A DNA stretch of 64,000 bases from Methanoregula boonei 6A8 (lineage in GTDB: Archaea; Halobacteriota; Methanomicrobia; Methanomicrobiales; Methanospirillaceae): contig NC_009712.1 of the NCBI RefSeq assembly GCF_000017625.1, positions 558,001 to 622,000 of the forward strand, in the 5' to 3' direction. The notes beneath the pieces are model-generated. The model did not search any database and was not told the origin of the DNA. It was given only the letters and a program-made list of their open reading frames with translations. This document shows positions 16,724 through 25,144 of this stretch, piece after piece. Numbering within the stretch: the stretch's first letter is position 1; each line of letters begins with the position of its first letter. The position numbers and the translations under genes were made by a program.

Positions 16724-17281
16724 ATGGATCTTCTCACCAGCAGCCTTATCGGGATCGGGCTCTCGATGGACTGTTTTGCCGTCGCTCTTGCGATCGGGAC
16801 ATCAGAACGCCTGCCTCTGGTCAGATCCGCCTTGGTCATTGCCGCAAGTTTTGGCATTTTCCAGGCCGGGATGACCATTGCCGGCTGGATTGCCGGTGCA
16901 TCCCTGTACACGGAAATATCCTCCTACGGTTCCTGGATTGCGTTCCTGCTGCTTGCCGGTATCGGAATAAAGATGATTTATGATGGTATCAGGGAGGAAC
17001 ATGAGCCAACCCTCTCCGGTCTCCACGCAATCCCGGTTATCCTCCTGTCCCTTGCCACCAGTATCGATGCGTTTGCTGCCGGGGTCTCGTTTGGGGTGCT
17101 CGGAAGTACCGTCCTCATGCCGGCGCTTGCAATAGGTCTCGTCTGTTTTGTCGTCTCCTGTGCCGGCGTATTCTGCGGTATGCGGCTTGAGAAGCTTCTC
17201 GGAAACAGGACGGAAATATTCGGTGGCGTGATTCTCATCCTGATCGGTATCCAGATCCTTACAGATATCCTGCCCCTATAG
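16724..17281 (+). CDS. mntP: MntP-type manganese efflux pump
   Basis: A 185-residue, six-transmembrane protein of the MntP (YebN/DUF204) family. It has both copies of the family repeat signature: GLSMDCFAVALAIGTS in the first half and ATSIDAFAAGVSFGVL in the second, whose acidic residues lie in the ion path. Mn2+ export is known for bacterial members and is inferred here. No linked regulator is seen. Confidence 0.85.
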   Translation: MDLLTSSLIGIGLSMDCFAVALAIGTSERLPLVRSALVIAASFGIFQAGMTIAGWIAGASLYTEISSYGSWIAFLLLAGIGIKMIYDGIREEHEPTLSGLHAIPVILLSLATSIDAFAAGVSFGVLGSTVLMPALAIGLVCFVVSCAGVFCGMRLEKLLGNRTEIFGGVILILIGIQILTDILPL

Positions 17282-17363
17282 ATGCCGGTGTATCGGTATC
17301 CCTGTGGGCTCCATTTCGTCCGCGGTATTTATATCGTTATTTCGCGGACGATGAATGAAGAGC

Positions 17364-17945
17364 ATGGAAAAAAAGGAGAACCTGGCAGAACTGGAGCGTA
17401 TCATCGGGTACCATTTTTTCGAGCAGCAGCACCTGATCCGGGCGCTCACCCACTCCGCGTACGCAAACGAGGTGATCCAGAAAAACCGGATCTGCCTGAC
17501 CCAGGATGCCTACAGCACGCTTGGCGATGCCGTGCTCAAGACCAGCCTGATCCTGTTTTTGATGGAAAAAGGGCTCCAGGAGAAGGGCGCAATCACCCGG
17601 GCAAAGGAGCAGCTCGAAGATAACGCAAGCCTTGCACAGATCGGCCGGCGCCTGAAGATCCGGCGGTTTGTCCGGCTGGGCCGGGGGGAAAAGGATCTCT
17701 GGAAATCGGGCGAGGATACAATCCTTGCCGATACCGTGGAGGCCATTATCGGTGCTGTCTATCTGGACAGCGACGCCAGCCTTGGCGTGGTCCGGCAGTG
17801 CATCGGGGCATGGCTCGAACCCGAGCTGGCCCGGGTCCGGCGGGAAGAGCCTCCGCGGGAGAAGGTCAGAGTTCCTCCTTTCTCGATCTCCAGACGTGCA
17901 CGACCCAGAGGAACGAAACGGCGGTCGCAACAATCGTCGAAGTAG
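17364..17945 (+). CDS. RNase III-domain protein with an altered active-site signature and no dsRNA-binding domain
   Basis: A 193-residue protein with the RNase III fold: LTHSAYANE, then TQDAYSTLGDAVLK in place of the usual NERLEFLGDAVL, and DTVEAIIGAVYLDSD. The Asp of LGD and the Asp/Glu of DTVEA are kept. The first metal-binding Glu aligns with Ser, so cleavage may be weakened or altered. There is no dsRNA-binding domain; the C-terminus is an Arg/Lys-rich tail. A TATTTATATC box at 17326-17335 places transcription near 17357, so ATG 17364 is preferred to 17355. The last 80 bp overlap the convergent CorA-like gene. Confidence 0.75.
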   Translation: MEKKENLAELERIIGYHFFEQQHLIRALTHSAYANEVIQKNRICLTQDAYSTLGDAVLKTSLILFLMEKGLQEKGAITRAKEQLEDNASLAQIGRRLKIRRFVRLGRGEKDLWKSGEDTILADTVEAIIGAVYLDSDASLGVVRQCIGAWLEPELARVRREEPPREKVRVPPFSISRRARPRGTKRRSQQSSK

Positions 17946-18975
17946 CCAGGAGCGGAATGTACCACCACTGGGCGGCCATCTGCCCGCCCATGACGCCGCT
18001 GCCGGCTATTGTGGCTATGGTATTTGGCACCAGGAACGCTGTGCCAAGGACAGTAAGATAGGCAGTAACGAGAGCGAACCGGTTGTTGAGGCTCTGGAGC
18101 TGGTTGTTGTAGATGCTCTGCATCACTTCAAGTCCTGATGCAAGGACATTGGACATCTGTTCCGATAACTCGATGTGGCGTTCTATATTGTCTGAAAGGA
18201 TCCCGATCCTTCCCAGCAGCTTCTCGTCGTTGGTGATCAGGTCTGCATCACCGTACTGGAGCGAGTTTATCACGTCTTTTGTGGCCCAGAGCACGTTGAG
18301 GTAATCGATCAGCACGTGCTTCATCCGGTAGATCCGGTGGGCGATCTGCCGTTTTGCAATGTTTTCTTCGATCAGGGATTTGCTGATCGCATCCCCATGC
18401 ATCTCGATCTCCCGGAGGTACTCGAAGTTCCGGTCATTGTTCTCGTCAATGATCCGTTCGAGCATGAGGGTGATCTTGTCGCAGGTGCATGCGGAGCTGA
18501 TGCGCTTGAAGAATGGCTGGGCATATCGGGAGAACCGGAGCAGGCGGTTGATATCCTCGGAATGGACGGTCAGGATAAAATTTTCCCGGATCAGGACAAA
18601 GAGCGGGTGGACCGTCATATTGTCGTTTTTCATGGTCACCGAGGGGAGCATAATCCCCAGCTCTGTATCGTAGTCCTCGTAGGCCGAGTAAAACCCGGTC
18701 GAGAGCTTGGGGATTGGGAGCTTGGAGAAGCCAGCCTGCTGAGCGATCCTTTCTATCTCCCCGGCGTCGTCTTTGGTGCTGTAATCGATCCAGGCAATGC
18801 TCGCCTCGGGAAGAGCGGCAAAATACTCTTCCAGCGGACGGTCGATAAGCCGGTCAATCCGGCCGTCCCTGGTGAGAATAATGCAGAAGTTAAGCGGGCC
18901 GGGGCTCATGGCCTGCGGGGATGGTTCTTTTTGGGTATCCTGCGGTTCTTCGGATGGTGTGCCTTGTTCCGGCAT
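17866..18975 (-). CDS. CorA-like membrane protein without the GMN signature
   Basis: A 369-residue protein with a large acidic N-terminal cytoplasmic domain, a long helical region and two C-terminal transmembrane helices (about residues 310-335 and 345-365), as in CorA/ZntB metal channels. The conserved loop motif GMN between the helices is replaced by SGVMGGQM, so Mg2+ selectivity may be lost. Start at 18975 was chosen because AGGAG lies 9 bp upstream. The longer open frame upstream is antisense to the peroxiredoxin gene. The 3' end overlaps the RNase III-like gene tail to tail. Confidence 0.7.
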   Translation of the reverse strand: MPEQGTPSEEPQDTQKEPSPQAMSPGPLNFCIILTRDGRIDRLIDRPLEEYFAALPEASIAWIDYSTKDDAGEIERIAQQAGFSKLPIPKLSTGFYSAYEDYDTELGIMLPSVTMKNDNMTVHPLFVLIRENFILTVHSEDINRLLRFSRYAQPFFKRISSACTCDKITLMLERIIDENNDRNFEYLREIEMHGDAISKSLIEENIAKRQIAHRIYRMKHVLIDYLNVLWATKDVINSLQYGDADLITNDEKLLGRIGILSDNIERHIELSEQMSNVLASGLEVMQSIYNNQLQSLNNRFALVTAYLTVLGTAFLVPNTIATIAGSGVMGGQMAAQWWYIPLLATSTIVATAVSFLWVVHVWRSRKEEL

Positions 18976-19140
18976 AAATGGCATCTCCTGTGTCTCTCCG
19001 GTGAGATCCGGAGCATATCTGTGCTGTTTTCTTATTGCAATCCGGCGGGGATAAACATGCCCGCGGGCCGGGGGCAGGGTACTTCCGCGATGCGAACGCT
19101 CATATCCCATGGGGTAGATTCCCCCTATACAGGTGACATG

Positions 19141-19629
19141 ATGGAGCAGCAGCAACTGATCAGGACCGGCGATCCGGCGCGGAATTTCGAACTTAAAGAC
19201 CAGAACGATAGCACGTTCGATCTCTTCGAACAGTCCGGGAAAAAAGTCCTCCTCTCCTTCCATCCCCTTGCATGGACGCCCTACTGCTCCGCCCAGATGA
19301 AATCGCTTGAGGAGAACCGGGATATCCTTGCCTCGCTTGGCACCATGGCAGTCGGGCTCAGCGTTGATACCGTTCCCTGCAAGAAGGCCTGGGCCGAGAA
19401 CCTGGGGATCACCCACACGCCCCTGCTCTGCGATTTCTGGCCCCACGGCCATGTTGCCATGACCTACGGGATCTTCCGGGATGCAAACGGGTTCTCTGAG
19501 CGGGCCAATATTATCATCGATGAGAACCGGAAGGTTACCTTTGTAAAGATCTATCCGCTTCACAGCGTTCCCGATATCCAGGAGATCATCACGTTCCTTC
19601 AGCATCCAACGAACTTACGGGCGTCTTGA
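19141..19629 (+). CDS. Peroxiredoxin (AhpC/TSA-like, thiol peroxidase)
   Basis: A 162-residue peroxiredoxin that reduces peroxides with a reactive cysteine. The peroxidatic Cys lies in FHPLAWTPYCSAQM with the required Thr three residues earlier. A second Cys in SVDTVPCKKAWAE could resolve the disulfide. The adjoining strand NIIIDENRKV and FVKIYP are typical. ATG 19141 follows AGGTGA; ATG 19138 is the alternative. It is divergent from the CorA-like gene. Confidence 0.88.
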   Translation: MEQQQLIRTGDPARNFELKDQNDSTFDLFEQSGKKVLLSFHPLAWTPYCSAQMKSLEENRDILASLGTMAVGLSVDTVPCKKAWAENLGITHTPLLCDFWPHGHVAMTYGIFRDANGFSERANIIIDENRKVTFVKIYPLHSVPDIQEIITFLQHPTNLRAS

Positions 19630-19773
19630 CAGGGGTTCCAGCGGTATGTCGTGTCGGGGGAGTAAGTAGTTTTCCGCGCTTCCCGTTTTCATCCGGAAAC
19701 CTCGTCTGTGGAACTTGGGATTTGCAGACCCCTTTCCATAATTCTCATATCTCCCGGCATCCAATGCTCCCGT

Positions 19774-20205
19774 ATGACTCCGCACTTCTCGTTAAAACGG
19801 ATCCTGTTATGCACTCTTGTTCTGGCCTTGGCAGTTGCGATGCCTGTATCGGCAATGGTTGGATCTATAGCCAACGCACCGGTTCCAACCGCAACGACAA
19901 ATGCCACGTCCATCTCTTCGGTGACCACAACGGTAACAACGGCTTCTTCAACAACGGTACCCTTGGCAACAACCGCGGCGGCCGGCACGGCTGCGCTCTC
20001 GGTAAACGGTACCCCTGCCACGGTTCCCCCGACCACGATCCCGACTACTTCAATTACCGCTAGCGCGCAACCAACTCTGCAGGCCGCTTCCTCCTCCTCA
20101 CCTGAGGCAACCCCGACAACCACGCAGTCGCCGGTCTTTGTCCCAACCATTCTTGCTGGTATTGGCATTGCCGGACTGTGTGTTCTCCTGATGCGGCGGC
20201 ACTGA
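19774..20205 (+). CDS. Thr/Ser-rich secreted surface protein with C-terminal anchor
   Basis: A 143-residue protein with a signal peptide (ILLCTLVLALAVAMPVSA), a Thr/Ser/Pro/Ala-rich central region of about 85 residues that is probably O-glycosylated, and a C-terminal hydrophobic helix followed by MRRH. This is the layout of archaeal cell-surface stalk proteins. No enzymatic domain is visible. The start was moved to 19774 to put Lys-Arg directly before the signal helix. Confidence 0.65.
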   Translation: MTPHFSLKRILLCTLVLALAVAMPVSAMVGSIANAPVPTATTNATSISSVTTTVTTASSTTVPLATTAAAGTAALSVNGTPATVPPTTIPTTSITASAQPTLQAASSSSPEATPTTTQSPVFVPTILAGIGIAGLCVLLMRRH

Positions 20206-20245
20206 AGGGTTTTTAAAATCCCCTTTACGGCATGAACCGGAAAAC

Positions 20246-22168
20246 TTATGTCCGGGGCTGCTGCTGGGTGGCGCAATGGAAGGTTCCATACCCTTCCACC
20301 ATGGCCCGGGCATTTACTCCCATGACCGTCCGGTCCGGGAAAAGTTCCTGGAGGATCCGGAGCGCTTCTTTGTCCTGGGGATCATCAAAGACCGGGACAA
20401 TGACCACGGTATTGCCGATGTAGAAATTCGTGTAACTGGCCGGGCACCGGTCTTCCTCGCTCATTACCGGGGCCGGCATGGGGAGTTTTATAATAGTAAA
20501 GGGGTTGCCTTCCTGGTCAGTTGCAGCCCGGAGGATCTCGTAATTCTCGTTGAGTGCAGCGTAATTTTCATCCTTCGGGTTTTCCTCATAGGCACAGACG
20601 ATCGTGGTGGGAGAGACAAACCGGGCAATATCATCAACATGCCCGTCCGTATCATCGCCGGCCACTCCCCGGTTGAGCCAGAGGATCTTTACTACGCCAA
20701 GGTATTCTTTGAGATATTCCTCGATCTCGTCTTTGGTGAGCTCCGGGTTCCGGTTCCGGTTTAAGAGGCAGGCCTGCGTGGTCAGCACCGTGCCCCGCCC
20801 GTTGGTATCGATCGATCCTCCTTCAAGGATAATGCCCGGTGTAAAGACGGGCAGGCCAAGCCACCGGTTCATGTCATCGGGAACATGCCCGTCAGCGATC
20901 TGGTCCGGGTATTTCTCTCCCCAGGCATTGAACCTCCAGTGCACCATTGCCGACCGTTTCAGCGCCGGGTTTACCACGAACGTCGGGCCATAATCGCGGA
21001 TCCAGACATCGGCATACTGGATCGTCCGCAGCGTCACCCGGGACAGGTCTACCCCGGCAGTACGGAGGCGTGCCTTTACCATCCTGTTTGCCATGGGTGT
21101 GGGAACAAAGAGTTCCACCCGTTCCGAAGGGGCTATCCCGGCAATGAACCGGATGTATGCCTCCTCAACCCTGTCAAGGTCGGGAAAGGTGAATTTGTTG
21201 TGCGGCCACGAGAGCCAGACTGCCTCATGCGGTTCCCATTCGGCGGGCATGGAATACCCCAGCTTTCTCGGCGTATCCCCTTTGCGGGGAATGGGTGCCG
21301 TTGCATCGTGTTCAGGTACCCGTGCGCAGACGGCGCCATACGTGTCCGGGCGGCGGTTCCGGAAAAATCCCCAGGAGTCTCGGATCGATTCATTTAGCTC
21401 CAGGTCTGCCGTAGCCGTGATCGTTTCGTTTGCATCGCCGGCCCGGGCCAGCACTTTCCCAAATGCGTCGCAGATAAAGGATCCCCCGAAAAACCGGATG
21501 TTTCCTTCCCCGCCGGCACGGTTGACAGCGGCAATATGCACGCTGTTTGCTATAGCATGGCTGCGCTGGATGATCTCCCATGCCTCCTGCCAGTCCCCTT
21601 CGGAGGGTTGTTCGGTGCAGGGATTCCCTATCGCCGTCGGGTAGAAGATGATCTCCGCACCCTCAAGGGAGACGCACCGTGCCGCTTCGGGGAACCACTG
21701 GTCGTAGCAGATAAGAACGGCGATCTTCCCGTACCGGGTGGCATGCACGGCATAGTGGTTGCCGGGATAGAAATACCCTTTTTCAAAGAATTTCGGGTCC
21801 TGAGGGATATGGACCTTGTAATAGGGCGCATGGAGACTGCCGTCGGCATCGATAACAACTGCCGCGTTCTCCAGGTGACCCAGGGGAGATCGTTCAAAGA
21901 CCGGGACAATGATAACTGCCTTGTACTCCTTTGCAATCCGGGTAAATACGTCAGTTGATTCGCCGGGGATCGTCTCTGCAAGCGATTGTACGGGAGTGCC
22001 GATCTGCTGGGGAAAGTACCGGGTACGGAAGAGTTCGGGAAGGCAGATAAATTGTGCCCCGTTTTGCGCCGCTTTTTCCACACGCTCACGTGCCTCGTTG
22101 AGGTTCCTGTCCGGATCCGGTCCGATCTCCATCTGGATGAGTGCAATGGTACGGGTAGTCTCTGGCAT
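20246..22168 (-). CDS. Bifunctional N-carbamoylputrescine amidase-agmatine deiminase fusion (AguB-AguA)
   Basis: A 640-residue fusion. Residues 1 to about 295 are a nitrilase-fold amidase with the Glu-Lys-Cys triad in CLPELFRTRYF, YYKVHIP and VLICYDQWFPEAAR, as in AguB. Residues about 305-640 are an agmatine deiminase (PAD family): PAEWEPHEAVWLSWP, WIRDYGPTFVVN, LEGGSIDTNGRGT, DGHVDDIARF and the C-terminal nucleophile in TFHCATQQQP. Together the halves convert agmatine to N-carbamoylputrescine and then to putrescine. The two are separate genes in plants and most bacteria. The join is a short Pro/Lys-rich linker near residue 298. It is not in an operon. Confidence 0.92.
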   Translation of the reverse strand: MPETTRTIALIQMEIGPDPDRNLNEARERVEKAAQNGAQFICLPELFRTRYFPQQIGTPVQSLAETIPGESTDVFTRIAKEYKAVIIVPVFERSPLGHLENAAVVIDADGSLHAPYYKVHIPQDPKFFEKGYFYPGNHYAVHATRYGKIAVLICYDQWFPEAARCVSLEGAEIIFYPTAIGNPCTEQPSEGDWQEAWEIIQRSHAIANSVHIAAVNRAGGEGNIRFFGGSFICDAFGKVLARAGDANETITATADLELNESIRDSWGFFRNRRPDTYGAVCARVPEHDATAPIPRKGDTPRKLGYSMPAEWEPHEAVWLSWPHNKFTFPDLDRVEEAYIRFIAGIAPSERVELFVPTPMANRMVKARLRTAGVDLSRVTLRTIQYADVWIRDYGPTFVVNPALKRSAMVHWRFNAWGEKYPDQIADGHVPDDMNRWLGLPVFTPGIILEGGSIDTNGRGTVLTTQACLLNRNRNPELTKDEIEEYLKEYLGVVKILWLNRGVAGDDTDGHVDDIARFVSPTTIVCAYEENPKDENYAALNENYEILRAATDQEGNPFTIIKLPMPAPVMSEEDRCPASYTNFYIGNTVVIVPVFDDPQDKEALRILQELFPDRTVMGVNARAMVEGYGTFHCATQQQPRT

Positions 22169-22315
22169 GCGCGCAAATGTCCCTGCTCTAATGGGTTATT
22201 TCTCCAGCGATATCAGGTTATCCAAATTCTGTCGGACAGCTGCCCGGGATCCGTTGGACTCCCTCCAATAACCGGCCCTGCATCAACAGCCAAAAAAAAA
22301 GAGGATGATGGGGCC

Positions 22316-23425
22316 TTATTCCAGCGTGCGCCGGTAAGTGACAACGCCAAGGATGATCATGGCGGTCGAAAAGATCAGGAGGGCAATAAGATCGATCCCG
22401 ATCACGTTGAGTCCCTGGTTCCTGAGGATGATGCTCCGCAGAGCATTGACCCCGTAATATTCCGGATTGATGGTGGTAATCCAGCGCAGCCAGCCCGGCA
22501 TGCCGGTCACTGGGTAGAATGCGCCCGAGGTCATGAAAAGGATCAGGTTGAGGAAGACAATGACCGACTGGTACTCCTGCTGGGCCGAGAACCGGGAGGC
22601 AAAGGAGACCACAAGGCTTGTCACTCCCACGCAGGCAATGAAGATCACGAGCAGGACCAGCAGGAAATCCTGGAAACTCTGGAGGATGATACCCGTGACC
22701 AGCAGGTCTATCCAGAAGATGGTAAAGCCCGCAACAAATGCCCGTACGGTGCCGCTGGCAATGATCCCCACGACGATACTGGAGCGTTTGATCGGGGTGA
22801 CCAGGTATCCCTCGTGGATACCGTTCTCCCGGTCCCTGATGAGTGCGAGCCCGCCGCCAAATGAGGTTGCGGAGAAGATCGCCATCATGATTACGCCCAC
22901 GCCAAAGAACTGGATATACTTGATATCACCGTAGATTTTATCGACAGTAATCGGGTTATTTGCCCCAAGGCCCTGCAGGACCGATGTCACTGCCTCTTCA
23001 ACGAGCGAGGGGGTCACAGAATCGGAACTGTCCACGTACAGCCGTACTGCGTTATCGTTTGAGACAGAAGCGGGAAATACGACTACTGCCGATATTTTCC
23101 CGTTCGCCAAATCCTGTTTGGCCTGGACTTCATCGGTATATACGGTGACATCCAGCAGTTTTTCTGCATCGTTATTACTTCCCTGGCTGATGTGGTTGAG
23201 CTGGTATGCGGCACTGGTAAAGAGCGGCGTATCGTTATACGGTGGAACTTCCTGAACTACCCCCACCGGGATGTGGGTGAGGGTTCCTCCCATCGCGTTC
23301 CCGAAGACCACCAGGTACATGATGGGCATAAGGAGCGTCATCATGATGATGAACGGGTTACTCAGAAATTTCTTGATGTCCCGCCGGAATATGGCAATGG
23401 CGCTCTTGAGTATCCCGGGCATCAT
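22316..23425 (-). CDS. ABC-2 type exporter permease
   Basis: A 369-residue DrrB/YhfE-type permease: one N-terminal helix, an extracytoplasmic loop of about 150 residues, then five to six helices including the ABC-2 signature region near MTSGAFYPVTGMPGWLRW. It overlaps the ATPase gene by an ATGA. Together they would form an exporter for a drug, lipid or surface compound; the substrate is unknown. Confidence 0.88.
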   Translation of the reverse strand: MMPGILKSAIAIFRRDIKKFLSNPFIIMMTLLMPIMYLVVFGNAMGGTLTHIPVGVVQEVPPYNDTPLFTSAAYQLNHISQGSNNDAEKLLDVTVYTDEVQAKQDLANGKISAVVVFPASVSNDNAVRLYVDSSDSVTPSLVEEAVTSVLQGLGANNPITVDKIYGDIKYIQFFGVGVIMMAIFSATSFGGGLALIRDRENGIHEGYLVTPIKRSSIVVGIIASGTVRAFVAGFTIFWIDLLVTGIILQSFQDFLLVLLVIFIACVGVTSLVVSFASRFSAQQEYQSVIVFLNLILFMTSGAFYPVTGMPGWLRWITTINPEYYGVNALRSIILRNQGLNVIGIDLIALLIFSTAMIILGVVTYRRTLE

Positions 23426-24546
23426 GGCCCTCGCCTCCTGCCGCCGGGGCCGGCCGCATCATTCTCTTCCCCGCTGCCGTTATCCAGGCCCTTTCCCGTC
23501 AGGTAGATGAAGATATCCTCAAGCGAGGGGGACCGGATCGAAATAGAGATCACCGGTATCCGGTACTTATCAAATACGCCGAGGATGGAAAGTATTGCCT
23601 GGCTGCCGTTTGTTGCCGAGATCGTCACGTTGTGCTCCACAACCGTTACTGCATTGACCAGATCGAGCGTGCGGATCTCTTCTTCTGCAAGGGGATCCAT
23701 GTGATCGATACTGATTTCGATGAGGTCGCCAGCGGGGATCAGCTTCCTGAGGTTTTCCATGGTATCCAGGGCGATCAGTTTGCCGCGCTCCACAAACGCG
23801 ATACGGCCGCAGAGTTTTTCAGCCTCATCCATGTAATGGGTGGTAAGGATGATCGTGGTGTTCTCCCGGTTGAGCATCATGATCTGCTGCCAGACCTCCC
23901 TGCGGGCCTCAGGGTCAAGACCGATGGTGGGCTCGTCCAGGAACAGGATGAGCGGGCGGTGGATGAATGCCCGGACAATCTCGAGCTTGCGTTTCATTCC
24001 TCCCGAGAATGTGGCGACCGGCATGTAGGCCCGGTCGGCAAGGCCGGCCATGGTCAGAAGTTCCATGATCCGGGCCGGCAGGGTGCTGTCCGGGACGTTC
24101 TGGAGTTTTCCGTAGAATTCGAGATTGTCGTATGCGGTTAATTCCAGGTCGCTTGTATAGTTCTGGGGACAGACGCCAATGATAGCCCGGATGCTCTCCG
24201 GATCTCTGGTGATATCGTAATTATTGACAAATGCCTGGCCGGAGGTCGGGGCTAGCAGGGTTGTGAGGATCCGGATAAGCGTACTCTTCCCGGCCCCGTT
24301 TGATCCAAGCAGCCCGAAGATCTCCCCGCGTTTTACCTCAAAGGAGACGTCATTTACGGCGATAACCGTTTTGATCTTGCTTTTGAAGACCTTGGAAAGG
24401 TGTTCGATGCGTATGATCTCCGAACCATCCGTGCTCACCTGGTGCACCTGCGGGTTCCCAAATGGACTTACTGATGTCCCGGTTGGGGACTCAGGGAACG
24501 CCGGCGCAGCCGGTACGAGATCTTTTTTGTGTCCAAAGAGTGGCAT
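23422..24546 (-). CDS. ABC transporter ATP-binding protein (drug-export type)
   Basis: A 374-residue ATPase. After a Pro-rich leader of about 45 residues it has Walker A (GLLGSNGAGKSTL), the Q-loop (GVCPQNYTSD), the signature FSGGMKRKLEI, Walker B (LILFLDEPTIGLD) and the His switch (TTHYMDEAEKLC). A DUF4162-like C-terminal domain follows (SLEDIFIYLTG). ATG 24546 lies 6 bp after the MarR stop behind GGTG; a longer frame would overlap the regulator. The N-terminal leader is unusual. Confidence 0.9.
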   Translation of the reverse strand: MPLFGHKKDLVPAAPAFPESPTGTSVSPFGNPQVHQVSTDGSEIIRIEHLSKVFKSKIKTVIAVNDVSFEVKRGEIFGLLGSNGAGKSTLIRILTTLLAPTSGQAFVNNYDITRDPESIRAIIGVCPQNYTSDLELTAYDNLEFYGKLQNVPDSTLPARIMELLTMAGLADRAYMPVATFSGGMKRKLEIVRAFIHRPLILFLDEPTIGLDPEARREVWQQIMMLNRENTTIILTTHYMDEAEKLCGRIAFVERGKLIALDTMENLRKLIPAGDLIEISIDHMDPLAEEEIRTLDLVNAVTVVEHNVTISATNGSQAILSILGVFDKYRIPVISISIRSPSLEDIFIYLTGKGLDNGSGEENDAAGPGGRRRGP

Positions 24547-24551
24547 CGTTT

Positions 24552-24995
24552 TCACCCTGCCTGAAGTGATGAAAGGATCCGGTACGTATCTTCCAGCGCT
24601 GTACACAGTTTCCCGATATCGCTGTCGCTTAAGCCGGACAGGTTCTTCTTAAGATCGTTTTTGAACCAGGTGATCGATTGCCGGAGATATTTTTTCCCTT
24701 TTTCGGTTATGGCAAGCTTGATCACCCGGCGGTCGTCAGGATCCGGCCGGCGTTCCACCAGGCCGTCGGCGATCATCTGGTCGGCAAGCCTCGTCATGTA
24801 AGGCCGCGAGATATAGAGGCGGCTGCCGATCTCGGACATGGTCAGGGATCCTGCTTTCGTTAGGATCCCCAGTGTATGTACCTGGGCCAGCTGGATGCCG
24901 GCAATCGGGGGCCGGTGCCGGATCACGTTCTTGTAATACAGGGGAATGAGCGCGAGAAGTGCGTCGGCTGTGCGGTCCCGCATGTCCTGGGTCAT
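24552..24995 (-). CDS. MarR-family transcriptional regulator
   Basis: A 147-residue winged-helix regulator with the MarR core: LTMSEIGSRLYISRPYMTRLADQM recognition region, then the wing VERRPDPDDRRVIKLAITEKGKK. It is first in an operon with the ABC exporter and is therefore the probable controller of that exporter, responding to a transported or related ligand. Confidence 0.9.
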   Translation of the reverse strand: MTQDMRDRTADALLALIPLYYKNVIRHRPPIAGIQLAQVHTLGILTKAGSLTMSEIGSRLYISRPYMTRLADQMIADGLVERRPDPDDRRVIKLAITEKGKKYLRQSITWFKNDLKKNLSGLSDSDIGKLCTALEDTYRILSSLQAG

Positions 24996-25040
24996 CTGGT
25001 GTCCACTTCCTGAGGTAGTTTTGCGGTTTAATGGTTAAAT

Positions 25041-25063
25041 AAGTGAACTATTTTGCAAGTGAA
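25041..25063. promoter_or_regulatory. Direct repeat in the MarR operon promoter, candidate operator
   Basis: AAGTGAA occurs at 25041-25047 and again at 25057-25063 with a 16-bp period. It lies over an AT-rich minus-strand TTATTTAA element that would be the promoter of the regulator. Autoregulation by MarR at this site is plausible. Confidence 0.35.
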
Positions 25064-25144
25064 TTATCCTCGCGCTGTGGCAGAACCGGGTCCGGGGGGG
25101 CCGGACCACCCCGATGGTCACTGCCCATTACCGCTCCTGCTGAG

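Noticed and set aside
18976-19605. Upstream extension of the CorA-like frame
   Set aside because: It is antisense to the peroxiredoxin gene and lacks conserved features; the start at 18975 has a ribosome site.
24547-24606. Extended start for the ABC ATPase
   Set aside because: It would overlap the marR stop and place the ribosome site inside the coding sequence; ATG 24546 is better placed.
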